Positions 26,103-34,912 of a stretch of 64,000 nucleotides of DNA are shown here, one piece after another; position 1 is the stretch's first letter, and the number at the start of each line of letters is the position of its first letter. Origin of the DNA: Planctomycetota bacterium (GTDB taxonomy: Bacteria > Planctomycetota > Planctomycetia > Pirellulales > Lacipirellulaceae); the NCBI GenBank assembly GCA_029259945.1, contig JAJDEF010000026.1, forward strand, positions 115,915 through 179,914. Direction: 5' to 3'. The translations under genes were made by a program, and so were the position numbers. The notes beneath the pieces are model-generated. The model saw only the letters and a program-made list of their open reading frames with translations. It had not been told where the DNA came from and did no database searches.

Positions 26103-26717
26103 GGCATTTGCTCCTGACGCGATCGAGGAAGTAAGATTCGCGTCTTTGCAACTTGGAGACGTTATCGGAGAGAGACGCGCCAGCTATGGCGCACAGAGGC
26201 AAGAGGGTCCGGCTCAGGCCGGGCAGGTACATCGACAACAGTCTCGAAGGCGGCTGTTCATAGATCTTGTGGTATTGAGCGTTGAGTAGGAGGCTTCTAC
26301 TAAGTCGACACGGCTTAGTCACTGAAGGTTCTCTCGGCAGGCCGAACAGTACAAGTTTAGCTATTTTACCAGCCCCGGAAAACCACTCCGGCGGGTGCTA
26401 GCAGATGCGTTTTACTAGAAACGAATCGATGTGCCGCCGCTTCGCTTTGGCACATCCTACCTGCTGCGGTGGGGGCAAGAAGCCGCAGCGAGAGGTCACA
26501 AATCTCGGATCCGCCCGTGGAAACGCCTTAGCAACAGCTGCCAAAAGCTTGGATAAGTGGTTCTTGAGCAGACTGCTCTGCCAGGACTCAATCTCTATGG
26601 TCGCGTGCTATCGCTTGCAGAGCTAGTCTGCTAGGATGGTGGCACGCTTGTGGCGGAGCAGCCTGGAACTTTGTGTTCTCGGCATCGCCGCAAAACTTTT
26701 TTTTGGGAAATGAACAA
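26103..26717. other. Intergenic region without recognisable gene
   Basis: About 615 bases between serine acetyltransferase (divergent) and the cold-shock gene. Short open frames on both strands have no family features. It contains the GATGTGCC/GGCACATC hairpin repeat (26428-26456, same family as 1066-1093) followed by a TCCTACC tail. It must also hold the promoters of both flanking genes; none could be assigned confidently. Confidence 0.5.
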
Positions 26718-26915
26718 ATGGCTGAAGGTACAATCAAGCGAATTACGGACAAGGGTTTTGGCTTTATTGACGTTGGTAGCGAAAAGGATCTGTTTTTTCA
26801 CTCGTCCAGTGTCGAAGGCTGTAGCTTTGATGATCTGCGAGAAGGCCAGAAGGTTTCGTTCAACGAAGCGCAAGGCCAAAAAGGTCCCTGTGCTGAAAAC
26901 GTTCAGGTAGGCTGA
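26718..26915 (+). CDS. Cold-shock domain protein (CspA family)
   Basis: A 65-residue single OB-fold protein. MAEGTIKRITDKGFGFIDVG contains RNP1 (KGFGFI) and DLFFHSSSV contains RNP2 (LFFHSS). These are the aromatic nucleic-acid-binding strands. Length is typical of CspA proteins, which bind single-stranded RNA and DNA and melt RNA structures. ATG 26718 starts at the family N-terminus; upstream in-frame codons are unrelated. No good Shine-Dalgarno is seen. A terminator-like hairpin lies about 200 bases downstream (27122-27156). Confidence 0.9.
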   Translation: MAEGTIKRITDKGFGFIDVGSEKDLFFHSSSVEGCSFDDLREGQKVSFNEAQGQKGPCAENVQVG

Positions 26916-27448
26916 TCTTTGCTTTTTAGGTGACCTCTTTTTTTTCTGCCTGGGGATTACCTTTCTAGCAAAAACTCCGTGCCTCGAAAAAGGCCCCGTT
27001 CTGGCCAGACACACTAAGCCGGCGTAACCCAGCACCTTATCGCTGACCGCTCTCGGCCTGTTGTCGCTGGGCATGATCAGGCGTAGACGGTAAGACTTCC
27101 AACGATCTGAATTTCAAGACGCCCCGCTGATCGCTCGACCGGCGGGGTTTTCTTTGTCTCAGCCTTACCTTTGGCGGTTAGTTGTTCCATCAACGCCATA
27201 CCTTACTTGGCGACCGCAACTAACCACCCGTTCCTCGGAATGAGACGACGAGGTCATCATGGTCCTAGGCGCGCTACCCCGTCTTACTCGTCGGCTTACG
27301 GCATGGGTAGACGGAATTCTATAAAAGGGAAAAATCTACCTTTGTCACGACAGGTTCTGCAGTCCCAAGAAACGGGCGTTTGATGGGACACCTACTGACG
27401 GCTGGGCGCGTATGGTGCCCGCAATATGCCTTGTACCCGTAAGACGCT
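26916..27448. other. Intergenic region with terminator and possible 3' RNA
   Basis: About 530 bases between the cold-shock gene and the convergent OmpA-type gene. T-runs occur at 26926-26946. A hairpin terminator is at 27122-27156, and a second hairpin forms from GGTTAGTTG (27176-27184) and CAACTAACC (27217-27225). No protein-coding signal was recognised. Confidence 0.45.
27122..27156 (+). terminator. Rho-independent terminator candidate downstream of csp
   Basis: CCCCGC (27122-27127) pairs with GCGGGG (27142-27147), followed by TTTTCTTTG. The stem is G/C-only and the U-rich tract directly follows. It would end a transcript from the cold-shock gene with a 3' region of about 240 bases, or a separate small RNA. 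Confidence 0.6.
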
Positions 27449-28273
27449 CTAACGGCTGGCGATTCGTTCGGGGTAGACGACGAATTCGACGCGTCGGTTT
27501 CGGGCTTTGCCCGAGTCGGTTGCATTCGAAACCACGGGATGGTTCGAGCCGTGGCCAATGACAAAAATCTGACGCTCTGGCATGGCCTTGCGTTGAATCA
27601 ACGTATTGTAAGTGGCCAAGGCTTGGGCAACCGAAAGATGATGATTGCTAGGAAACTGCTGGGAATGGGTCGGCGAATCGTCGGTATGGCCTTCGATGCC
27701 GATGATGTTGTCGGGGAAATTCCGCCGCAGGTCGGTGGCGACACTAAGCAGCAATTGCTCGCCCCCTTGCTTGAGATACGGACTGCCGCGCGTGAATAGC
27801 TGATCTCCGGCAATCTCGACACGAATGACATCGCCATCTTGTCGCACACTGGCGCCGGCAATGTCGCTTATGGCGAGATTCTTTAGCAAACTGTTATTGG
27901 CCCGAATTTCGGCTCCCGCACGTTGCTGCACCGAGGCAGCCAGGGCCGAGGTTTTTGTGCGCAGTTGACTATTGTCGTTGCGCATCGCTAGGAGTTGGCC
28001 GGTGGTGGTTCTTAGTTGGTCGCGCGTTGCCGACACTTCGTCGGTCAGCAATTGAATCTGTTGTCGTGACTGGGCGAGGAGCGATTCGAGCTCTTGATTG
28101 TTCTTGTCAAGCGACTGAGCACGGTTTTGATACTCTTGACTCTGTTGGGCAATCAACTGCATTTGCTGTTGTGCGGCCACCGTTGCTTGGTTGTTCGGTG
28201 ATTTTACAAACCGCCCGCAGCCGCTGGTGGCAGCGAGTAGGATGAGTGTGATCGATAGGGTCACGCGAGACAC
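27449..28273 (-). CDS. OmpA/MotB-family peptidoglycan-associated lipoprotein
   Basis: A 274-residue envelope protein. A lipoprotein signal ends in ATSGC (Cys19). A glutamine-rich coiled coil follows (about residues 30-125). The C-terminal OmpA-like domain (about 140-270) includes FPDNIIGIEGHTDDSP, LSVAQALATYNTLIQ, FVIGHGSNHPVVSN and GKARNRRVEFVV, with the Asp and Arg that bind diaminopimelate in peptidoglycan. The likely role is to link the outer membrane or an envelope complex to the cell wall. The start is a GTG. It ends the long minus-strand run from 37 kb. Confidence 0.88.
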   Translation of the reverse strand: MSRVTLSITLILLAATSGCGRFVKSPNNQATVAAQQQMQLIAQQSQEYQNRAQSLDKNNQELESLLAQSRQQIQLLTDEVSATRDQLRTTTGQLLAMRNDNSQLRTKTSALAASVQQRAGAEIRANNSLLKNLAISDIAGASVRQDGDVIRVEIAGDQLFTRGSPYLKQGGEQLLLSVATDLRRNFPDNIIGIEGHTDDSPTHSQQFPSNHHLSVAQALATYNTLIQRKAMPERQIFVIGHGSNHPVVSNATDSGKARNRRVEFVVYPERIASR

Positions 28274-28375
28274 GTTGGCTGTCCGTCTTATTTGTTTCTA
28301 GGGTTGGCGCAAGGAGAAACTGAGCTGCCAATTGCCCGGGACGGTAGCAAGCTACTTGGGGACGAGCAAGGTCAG

Positions 28376-28885
28376 CTAGGCACTGGCGGTGCTAGCATCT
28401 AGCGGCACCTGGATATTTGGGTACTGACCGTAGAATCGTTTGATGAAATTGCGATGCCAGCGTTGTGGTTTGTGGGGCTGCCAGCCATGACGCTGTAGCA
28501 AGCGGTCGGTGAGTCGCGAATTCGAGGCATCGCAGAGGATGGCGTCGGTCTGTTTGATTTGCGCGATGGCATCGAGTGTGGTCAACGCGGCACAACACGA
28601 GGCATAGGGCGTGCTTGCAGTCGTTACCACGTACTTCAGAGCAAGAAAACTAGAGTGCTGCCAGGGTTGGTTGTAGTAGAGCAGGCAACGATCGGATTTG
28701 CCGCGGGCGTGATACTCGGGGCCCACAGGCCAAACCTCTGGCCATGCAAACCATTTGGGCCAAGGACGAAAGTGGATGGCAGTGAGTTTGCCTGCCGAGG
28801 TTTCGATGATGCCGTAGCGATGGTTACGGATTTTTTCTTCCGCCCCATTCCACTGCCGCACGGTTTGCCAAGGAGATCGAATCAT
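28376..28885 (-). CDS. Conserved-type hypothetical protein, GNAT-like C-terminus
   Basis: A 169-residue soluble protein (a GTG five codons upstream is an alternative start). The first half contains many Trp and Pro residues (WFAWPEVWPVGPEYHARGK). The end, SNSRLTDRLLQRHGWQPH, followed by RWHRNFIKRFYG, resembles the C-terminal motif of GNAT-like proteins found in planctomycetes, but the acetyl-CoA P-loop is not evident. No function is assigned. It starts 22 bases after the prepilin peptidase stop and is probably co-transcribed. Confidence 0.55.
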   Translation of the reverse strand: MIRSPWQTVRQWNGAEEKIRNHRYGIIETSAGKLTAIHFRPWPKWFAWPEVWPVGPEYHARGKSDRCLLYYNQPWQHSSFLALKYVVTTASTPYASCCAALTTLDAIAQIKQTDAILCDASNSRLTDRLLQRHGWQPHKPQRWHRNFIKRFYGQYPNIQVPLDASTASA

Positions 28886-28907
28886 GTTCGCTATATCCAC
28901 ACGACAG

Positions 28908-30269
28908 TTAACTTGGCGACGAAAATAGACGTGTCTTAATCATTTGCCAAATTGCTAGCAGGATTCCCAGCAGGACGAAACTAGCAATGAGCACGATTGC
29001 AATGAGCCAACCATGCTGGAAAACATCTTGAATTTGAAGCGACCAAAAGTCGGGCCAACGAACTGCCACCACCAAAGCGCCCAGACAAAGAAATGGGCCG
29101 TAGGGAATGACGTCGTCTCGGTGTAATGCCATTTGCAAAATCCCGACGACGAGCCCCGCAAACGGTGCGACAAAAAAGATGATGACTCCGGCCTGCCAAC
29201 CCAAAAAGGTGCCGACCATCATCATGAGAGTCACATCGCCAAACCCCATGGCTTCGCGTTTTAATGCAGCCGTGCCGACAAGTCGCACGACCCAGACCAT
29301 TCCGCCGCTGATCGCCAACCCCGCCAAGGCGGTGAGCAACCCCATCCAAGCTTGGCCACCCCACCACCAAACCACGGCCACGGCCAAACTGCCTAGCCAA
29401 GCGATCGCGCCCAACGGAGGGCGTGTAAGCTCTCGGAGAACCCGACGAGTGATAAGGCTAAGTGCGCGGCAAATCCCGTGGCGACCTCGCCAAATTCGAG
29501 GTGCTAATGCGAAACACCATAACCACCAACAAGCTAGGCCCACGAGTAGCGAACTCCAACACGGCGCACCTTCTAGCTCAATAGGCCAAGGGTTGGGTGT
29601 GGCTAGAGTCGTTGGCTCGGCAAAAATCTGACCATTCGCCAAAACGTGTGGCAGAACAACTTGTTCGCCGAGAATGGGTGCGACTGGTGGTGCTCCCACA
29701 TGCGGGAGCAGACTAAGGGGCAATAGAGTTGCCAACAGTAACCCCAACAACGTGCCTGGGACGGTGATTTCGTCAGGGATAATTTTTTCGTCGACGTCAA
29801 TGAAGCTGGCTGCTGCCATCAGAGTGATTAGCACGAGATGGCTAAAGAATGTGGCATGAGTCATCCAATCAGAAACCACAGGCGTTGCGACATCAATAGG
29901 CACGCCGCCTGCTGCAAACTGTAGTAGGCTGATCACTTGCTGGTGGATGAGCCATTGCTGATCGACTTCCCACCAGTAGAGCCAAGCCAGCCCGGCGCCC
30001 ATGGCAAGTTCGATGGCAAGTGGGCGAATCCAGAAGCCTCGAGCATGTATCGCTTGTTCGCGCCGTAAACCGAACCACCCGAGCACAGGAATACGATCAG
30101 CGAGTTTGCGCGATGGGGCGTCAGAAGGAGATGGACCCCAAGGCGAAATCTCTCGGCGATTCCAGGCCAACCGATAGATGGCCCAGTTCACCAACGATCC
30201 CAACACTAGTCCGCCCAAGAAGACGGCTAGCAGACGAATTGGTAGCGGTAGCGCAAAGAACAAGTGCAT
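28908..30269 (-). CDS. Type IV prepilin peptidase (A24 family)
   Basis: A 453-residue membrane protease that cleaves prepilin leader peptides on the cytoplasmic side. The N-terminal segment has GSLVNWAIYRLAW, as in PilD, but lacks the two CxxC zinc pairs. The A24 catalytic aspartates are in FIDVDEKIIPDEITVPG and in GFGDVTLMMMVG (the GxGD motif). A large insertion (about residues 190-320) with extra hydrophobic segments separates the two motifs. Substrates could include the DUF1559 pseudopilin at 41656. It lies 28 bases after aroK. Confidence 0.85.
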   Translation of the reverse strand: MHLFFALPLPIRLLAVFLGGLVLGSLVNWAIYRLAWNRREISPWGPSPSDAPSRKLADRIPVLGWFGLRREQAIHARGFWIRPLAIELAMGAGLAWLYWWEVDQQWLIHQQVISLLQFAAGGVPIDVATPVVSDWMTHATFFSHLVLITLMAAASFIDVDEKIIPDEITVPGTLLGLLLATLLPLSLLPHVGAPPVAPILGEQVVLPHVLANGQIFAEPTTLATPNPWPIELEGAPCWSSLLVGLACWWLWCFALAPRIWRGRHGICRALSLITRRVLRELTRPPLGAIAWLGSLAVAVVWWWGGQAWMGLLTALAGLAISGGMVWVVRLVGTAALKREAMGFGDVTLMMMVGTFLGWQAGVIIFFVAPFAGLVVGILQMALHRDDVIPYGPFLCLGALVVAVRWPDFWSLQIQDVFQHGWLIAIVLIASFVLLGILLAIWQMIKTRLFSSPS

Positions 30270-30297
30270 GGCTGGCTAGCAGAACTGGTGGAGGGAT

Positions 30298-30831
30298 TTA
30301 GTCGGCATCGCTGAGACGTGCCGCGATTTCTGCGGCGATCTCGGCAGGAGCCCTATCTTCCGTATCGACCTCAAACGTAGCACATGCTCGGTAAATTGGT
30401 TCTCGTTGCTTGAGGAGAACGTCAATTTCGGTCCGACCGCCGTGATTAGTCAGGTTAGGACGCCTAGAACCTGCTGCGGGATCGGTGGAGAGACGCTGAT
30501 GAATGGTTTTGGCCGAAGCGGTAAGCCAGATAACCGCCTGACACTTCGCTAGGCAATTGCGGCTATCTTCCCGCAATACGGCACCCCCACCCAAGGCAAG
30601 AACGGTGCTTGAACGCTCGCAGAGCTTCGCGACCACTTTGGCCTCGATGGCGCGAAATCCTTCTTCGCCCGACTCAGTAAAAATATCGGTGATGGTTTTC
30701 CCGGCGAGTTTTTCGATTTCGTCGTCGGCGTCGACCCAATCATAGTCGAGCTGCTGAGCCAACAGCCGCGCGACGGTGGTCTTGCCTGTTCCGCGATAAC
30801 CGATCAAAGCGATGACAGTAGAAGATGCCAT
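30298..30831 (-). CDS. aroK: Shikimate kinase
   Basis: A 177-residue kinase phosphorylating the 3-hydroxyl of shikimate with ATP. Motifs: Walker A GYRGTGKTTVA, shikimate-binding DADDEIE (Asp of the DxD), GFRAIEAKV (Arg), ALGGGAVLRE (GGG) and a lid with RRPNL. ATG 30831 gives the family-length protein. It is in the same strand run as aroDE, 327 bases downstream of it but separated by a paired-arm repeat, and immediately upstream of the prepilin peptidase. Confidence 0.93.
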   Translation of the reverse strand: MASSTVIALIGYRGTGKTTVARLLAQQLDYDWVDADDEIEKLAGKTITDIFTESGEEGFRAIEAKVVAKLCERSSTVLALGGGAVLREDSRNCLAKCQAVIWLTASAKTIHQRLSTDPAAGSRRPNLTNHGGRTEIDVLLKQREPIYRACATFEVDTEDRAPAEIAAEIAARLSDAD

Positions 30832-30867
30832 GTTTTCCACTTCAAAAATAACTTTTTGTTTTGGATT

Positions 30868-31093
30868 CACCACAGGGGCACGGAGAACACGGAGACGATA
30901 GTTTTGATTGAGCTTTTACATCACGTGACGGACAATATTTTTCTTTTGAAGCAAATTAAATATTAAAATTTGGAAGCAACTAACTTTCTTATGGCCGAGG
31001 AAAGGCTATTAGTAAATTAATTTCGTTAAGGGCCCTTTTCTATTTGCGAGTGGCATTCACCGACTCCGTGTCCTCCGTGACGCCGTGGTTCTT
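30868..31093. repeat. Paired-arm ACCACRGRG repeat between aroDE and aroK
   Basis: The left arm (30868-30896, with CACGGAGAACACGGAG) is largely complementary to the right arm (about 31062-31093, with CTCCGTGTCCTCCGTGA). The arms enclose about 165 bases of AT-rich DNA. Similar arm pairs occur at 34690-34885, 57477-57552 and 61507-61650. The region 30832-31158 holds no gene. Confidence 0.7.
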
Positions 31094-31158
31094 ATCTGAA
31101 CTTACCTACCGGAAAATGCTGGAATATTCAGATGCGACCATATTGGCAATATCTCATG

Positions 31159-32652
31159 CTAATAACGCACCGGCCCGATGGCCTTCGTTAGCACGTCGCG
31201 CATGACGTCGGTTGAAACCTCTTGCCTAGTAAACAGGAAAAATTGCAAAAGTGCTTGCCGGACAAACATTTCAACACCGGTAATCGTTTGGCAATTCTGC
31301 GAGCGGCTATCTTTGATTAGCAAGGTCGATTCGGGATTGTAAACCGTATCGAAAACCAGCATGGACGGCTTCAAATGCGTTTTTGGCATAGGTGATTCAT
31401 CGACGTTGGGATGCATGCCAATGGGTGTGCAGTTAATGAGTATGTCGCAATGCACACGCTGCCGCGTCTCCCAATCGACGGCTTTGCAGTCATAGGTGGC
31501 GGCGAGACGATCAGACCGTTTCTTTGTACGCGAGGCCACGGTGACCAAAGCGCCGCGGTTTCTTAATCCATAAACAATCGGTCGGGCAACTCCACCTGCA
31601 CCAAGTACTAAAACACGCTTGTTTTTCACCGGGCTTGGCTGAGCACCAATGGCTCCAAGGGTCTGCTCTAGGCAATCCATGGCGGCATTGAAGTCGGTGT
31701 TGTAACCGACCGTTTCCGAGCCATCGAACACGACCGTGTTGACCGCTGCGATACTCTTCACCGGGGGATCGATCTTGCTGAGATGCTTGGCAATGGCCTC
31801 TTTATGCGGAAGGGTGACGCTCAGGCCACGGATGCCAAGCCGCGGGGCGTCTTGGATAAACTGGTCGAGACTATCTGCTGGCACACGAAACGGACAATAG
31901 ACGGCCTTTACCCCCTTGGCATGGAACGCTGCATTGTGGACTTGTGGGCTGAGGCTGTGCCCCACCGGATCGGCAATCACACCGTAGACTTCAGTATCTA
32001 CGTCAATATCTTCGTAGCGATAGACTTCGGCCATCTGCTTAAAGCTAAGTTGGCCCGGAGCTAGTGCTCGCTCGTGATGGAAAGTGGCATAGGTAAACGG
32101 TGCCCCAAACTTGGAGGCGAGAATCCGCGAGGGGGTACCAATATCGCCCATGCACATAGCAACCGTGGGGATCTCGCTTTCTTGCATCAATTCGAGCATC
32201 CGCACATTATCGTGCGGGTTGTTCGCCATGGTTGCGATTTTGACAACGTCAGGATCAAGCTTTGACATCCGATCGTGCAGTTCTCGCAAATCCTCGGGCG
32301 TCTTGCGAAAGTTGTGGTAACTAATAATGCGTTTGGTTTCGCCATAGCGAGGGATATTCCCTGCAATGTCTTCTTCGAGATCGACGTAGTCGACACCCTC
32401 GGCGATAGCTTCGCGCAGGTGCAATTGCCGTGCTTCCTCGGTGCCATTCCATTTGCCTCCGTCTTCTTTACGTCGGCAGGTAATAATTACTTGGCAATTC
32501 TCGGGTCGGTTGGCCATCAGCCGAGCAATGTTGATCCGACCGGTAACATAATCTAACCGGAACTCAACCATCTTGGCTCCTTCTTCGGCCAAGTGGCGAT
32601 GTTCGGCCATCAGATGCTTGTGACGACTACGTCCTATGGAAACACAAATCAT
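31159..32652 (-). CDS. aroDE: Bifunctional 3-dehydroquinate dehydratase / shikimate 5-dehydrogenase
   Basis: A 497-residue fusion catalysing steps 3 and 4 of the shikimate pathway. Residues about 1-225 are type I dehydroquinase: EFRLDYV, general-base histidine in SYHNFRKTP and Schiff-base lysine in VVKIATMA. Residues about 228-497 are shikimate dehydrogenase: DPVGHSLSPQVHNAAFHA, SVTLPHKE (catalytic Lys), VNTVVFDG, YNTDF and the NADP-binding LVLGAGGVARP. The fusion resembles that of plants, chlamydiae and planctomycetes. aroK follows on the same strand. Confidence 0.93.
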   Translation of the reverse strand: MICVSIGRSRHKHLMAEHRHLAEEGAKMVEFRLDYVTGRINIARLMANRPENCQVIITCRRKEDGGKWNGTEEARQLHLREAIAEGVDYVDLEEDIAGNIPRYGETKRIISYHNFRKTPEDLRELHDRMSKLDPDVVKIATMANNPHDNVRMLELMQESEIPTVAMCMGDIGTPSRILASKFGAPFTYATFHHERALAPGQLSFKQMAEVYRYEDIDVDTEVYGVIADPVGHSLSPQVHNAAFHAKGVKAVYCPFRVPADSLDQFIQDAPRLGIRGLSVTLPHKEAIAKHLSKIDPPVKSIAAVNTVVFDGSETVGYNTDFNAAMDCLEQTLGAIGAQPSPVKNKRVLVLGAGGVARPIVYGLRNRGALVTVASRTKKRSDRLAATYDCKAVDWETRQRVHCDILINCTPIGMHPNVDESPMPKTHLKPSMLVFDTVYNPESTLLIKDSRSQNCQTITGVEMFVRQALLQFFLFTRQEVSTDVMRDVLTKAIGPVRY

Positions 32653-32773
32653 GGTGGGAATCGATTCCTGCAGATATTCTTTTAGGAGAAGAGTCTGGGT
32701 TTTATCTTCGACGAGCCAATAGGTTTCTTAACCCACTATGCTTTTTCTATTGTGATGAAAGACTTGCTGCGAA

Positions 32774-34630
32774 TCAAACCCGTTTGAATTGTCGATCGAG
32801 TTGTTCACGGCTGAAAATCAATGCCGTGGGGCGACCATGCGGGCAATGATGGTGATCCTGGGCTAAATGCCGCTGAGCGAGCAACGAATCGACCTCTTCC
32901 TGGGACAAACGATCACCGTATTTGACCGCCGCCTTGCAGGCAATCATATGCATCAGCTCGTCAAGCACATCACGTGGGCCAGGCTGTTTGCCTTCGGTTT
33001 GCAGGCCCTCGATCAAGCCATGAAGCACTTCGTGAGGGCTAAAATTCGCTAACATCGCTGGATAGGCCGACACCAAAATTGTTTCGCCGCCGAAGGGCTC
33101 AACTTCAAGCCCCAACTGCTTAAGCAGTTCACGATTCTCAAGAACTGCGGCTGCTTCGCTCGCCGCCAAGTCGACCGGTTCGGGAACCAACAAACGTTGA
33201 CTCTCGATGCAGCCAGAAAGAACTTTGTCGCGGAGCAACTCGTAGAGAATTCGTTCGTGGAGCGCATGTTGATCGATAACTTCTAATCCCTCTTCGTTTT
33301 CTACAACCAAGTATCGGTTGTGAATTTGCAAGGCAGCAGGAGCGAAATGAGGTGCAGGGGTGGTTGCATTTCCCACCTCGCGATCTACCCGATCCACCGT
33401 AGTGTTGTCATACGGCGATGATGAGGGAAGTGGCGCGACCGAATGCATGTGGAGCGATTCTGCGGGGCGGTAGTCGGGAATTTGACCGGTACCACTCCCC
33501 CAAGAGCCGTCGACCTGACGCTGAGAATTGCCCAACTGCTGCTTCGCCCAGTCGAAAAGTTCGCTTGTCTGAGGAGTGGCAGCTTCGATCTCGTTTTCAG
33601 AGTCGGTGGATTGGCTGGGGATGGTGCCTCTTGCAACGAGATCGGTCGTCAGAAACTTTGACCGCAACGAACCCAATAATTGACTGTAGATTCGCCCGCT
33701 GTCTTGAAATCGGACTTCAAGCTTCGTGGGATGAACATTGACATCGACCAGTTCTGCGGCAATCTCAAGATGCAGGAAGCAAATAGGATATCGCCCGGTG
33801 AGTAACAGCCCCCGATAAGCTTCATTAAGAGCATGCTGAAGCGATCGATCACGAATATACCGCCCGTTGAGAAATAAGTACTGCATACGGTTGTTGCCAC
33901 GGCTATGCGTTGGGTTGGCAACGTATCCATGCAGACGGATTTGATCGTCCTCGTTATCGATAACGATCAAGCTCTCGGCAATCGGTGAGCCGCATAGTGC
34001 AGCAATACGATCGCGTGGATTCTCAGCGGGAGGCAAATCGTGAACCAAGCGGCCACCGTGTGTGAGAGAAAAATGAACCTGGGGATGAGCCAGTGCCAGG
34101 CGGCAGACCGCCTCGGTGATGTGCCCCATTTCGGTCTGCGTGGTTCGCAAGTATTTATTTCGAACCGGAGTATTGAAAAAAAGCTGCCGGACTTCGGTGG
34201 AGGTGCCCGGTGGGCAGCCGACGGGACGAACGGGTTCAAGCCGCCCACCCACCAATTCAAGCTCGGCACCCGCTTCGCAATCTGTCGGTCGGCTACGGAG
34301 CGAGAATCGGCTGATTTCGGCGATTGAGGCGAGTGCTTCGCCACGGAACCCGAGTGTATGCACGCGAAACAAATCGTCGGCGTCCGTTATTTTGCTGGTC
34401 GCGTGACTTGCTACGGCAAGGGCCAATTGATCAGCTGCGATACCACATCCGTTATCGGTAACACGGATGAGCTCTACCCCGCCCTTCTCGACAACCACGT
34501 CGACCCGTGTCGCACCAGCGTCGAGCGAATTTTCTAATAGCTCTTTCACTACGCTCGCAGGCCGTTCGATCACCTCACCTGCGGCAATCTTGTTGATAAC
34601 GCTCGTCGGTAATTGGCAAATATTTGGCAT
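32774..34630 (-). CDS. mutL: DNA mismatch repair protein MutL
   Basis: A 618-residue GHKL ATPase coordinating mismatch repair. N-terminal motifs: INKIAAGEVIERPASVVKELLENSLDAGA (split here as INKIAAGEVIERPAS and ELLENSLDAGA), DNGCGI, TSKI and GFRGEALASI. The C-terminal dimerisation domain carries DQHALHERILYE near residue 455, which fits the DQHA(x2)E(x4)E metal site of endonuclease-type MutL, plus CPHGRP near residue 600. It probably nicks DNA itself, as in bacteria without MutH. No mutS is nearby. Confidence 0.95.
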   Translation of the reverse strand: MPNICQLPTSVINKIAAGEVIERPASVVKELLENSLDAGATRVDVVVEKGGVELIRVTDNGCGIAADQLALAVASHATSKITDADDLFRVHTLGFRGEALASIAEISRFSLRSRPTDCEAGAELELVGGRLEPVRPVGCPPGTSTEVRQLFFNTPVRNKYLRTTQTEMGHITEAVCRLALAHPQVHFSLTHGGRLVHDLPPAENPRDRIAALCGSPIAESLIVIDNEDDQIRLHGYVANPTHSRGNNRMQYLFLNGRYIRDRSLQHALNEAYRGLLLTGRYPICFLHLEIAAELVDVNVHPTKLEVRFQDSGRIYSQLLGSLRSKFLTTDLVARGTIPSQSTDSENEIEAATPQTSELFDWAKQQLGNSQRQVDGSWGSGTGQIPDYRPAESLHMHSVAPLPSSSPYDNTTVDRVDREVGNATTPAPHFAPAALQIHNRYLVVENEEGLEVIDQHALHERILYELLRDKVLSGCIESQRLLVPEPVDLAASEAAAVLENRELLKQLGLEVEPFGGETILVSAYPAMLANFSPHEVLHGLIEGLQTEGKQPGPRDVLDELMHMIACKAAVKYGDRLSQEEVDSLLAQRHLAQDHHHCPHGRPTALIFSREQLDRQFKRV

Positions 34631-34689
34631 GAGAAGTGAGGTCAGACCGGATGGCGGGATAAAATTTATTGTGCGGCAGCAGGAGTTAT

Positions 34690-34885
34690 AACCACGGTGC
34701 CACGGAGATCACAGAGGAAGAAAAAGGGGATAATATTTATGAAAGTCAGTAACCGATTTGAAGCTGTTCATCTCAAATTCATTCCCGATCAGAATTAAAA
34801 CGCCAATCTGCGCTAACACAGTCAACGAGGATGTACAAAAATGAGTGCTTTGTCAAAAACCATCTCCGTGCCCTCCGTGGTAATG
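34690..34885. repeat. Paired-arm repeat upstream of mutL
   Basis: ACCACGGTGCCACGGAGATC (from 34692) is complementary, with small mismatches, to ATCTCCGTGCCCTCCGTGGT (from 34862). About 145 bases lie between the arms. Same family as 30868-31093. It fills the spacer between the minus-strand NtrC-like gene and mutL. Confidence 0.65.
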
Positions 34886-34912
34886 CTAGAGCAATTTACT
34901 ATTAACAAGTCT

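Noticed and set aside
26440..26465. Possible sigma-54 promoter (TTGGCACATCCTACCTGC)
   Set aside because: The GG to GC spacing does not fit the required 10 bases, and the sequence is part of a dispersed hairpin repeat.
26631..27074. 147-residue minus-strand frame across the cold-shock gene
   Set aside because: It is antisense to a certain CspA-family gene and has no recognisable domain.
34630..34912. Possible small gene between mutL and the NtrC-like gene
   Set aside because: The spacer is occupied by the paired-arm repeat; open frames are short and without start context.
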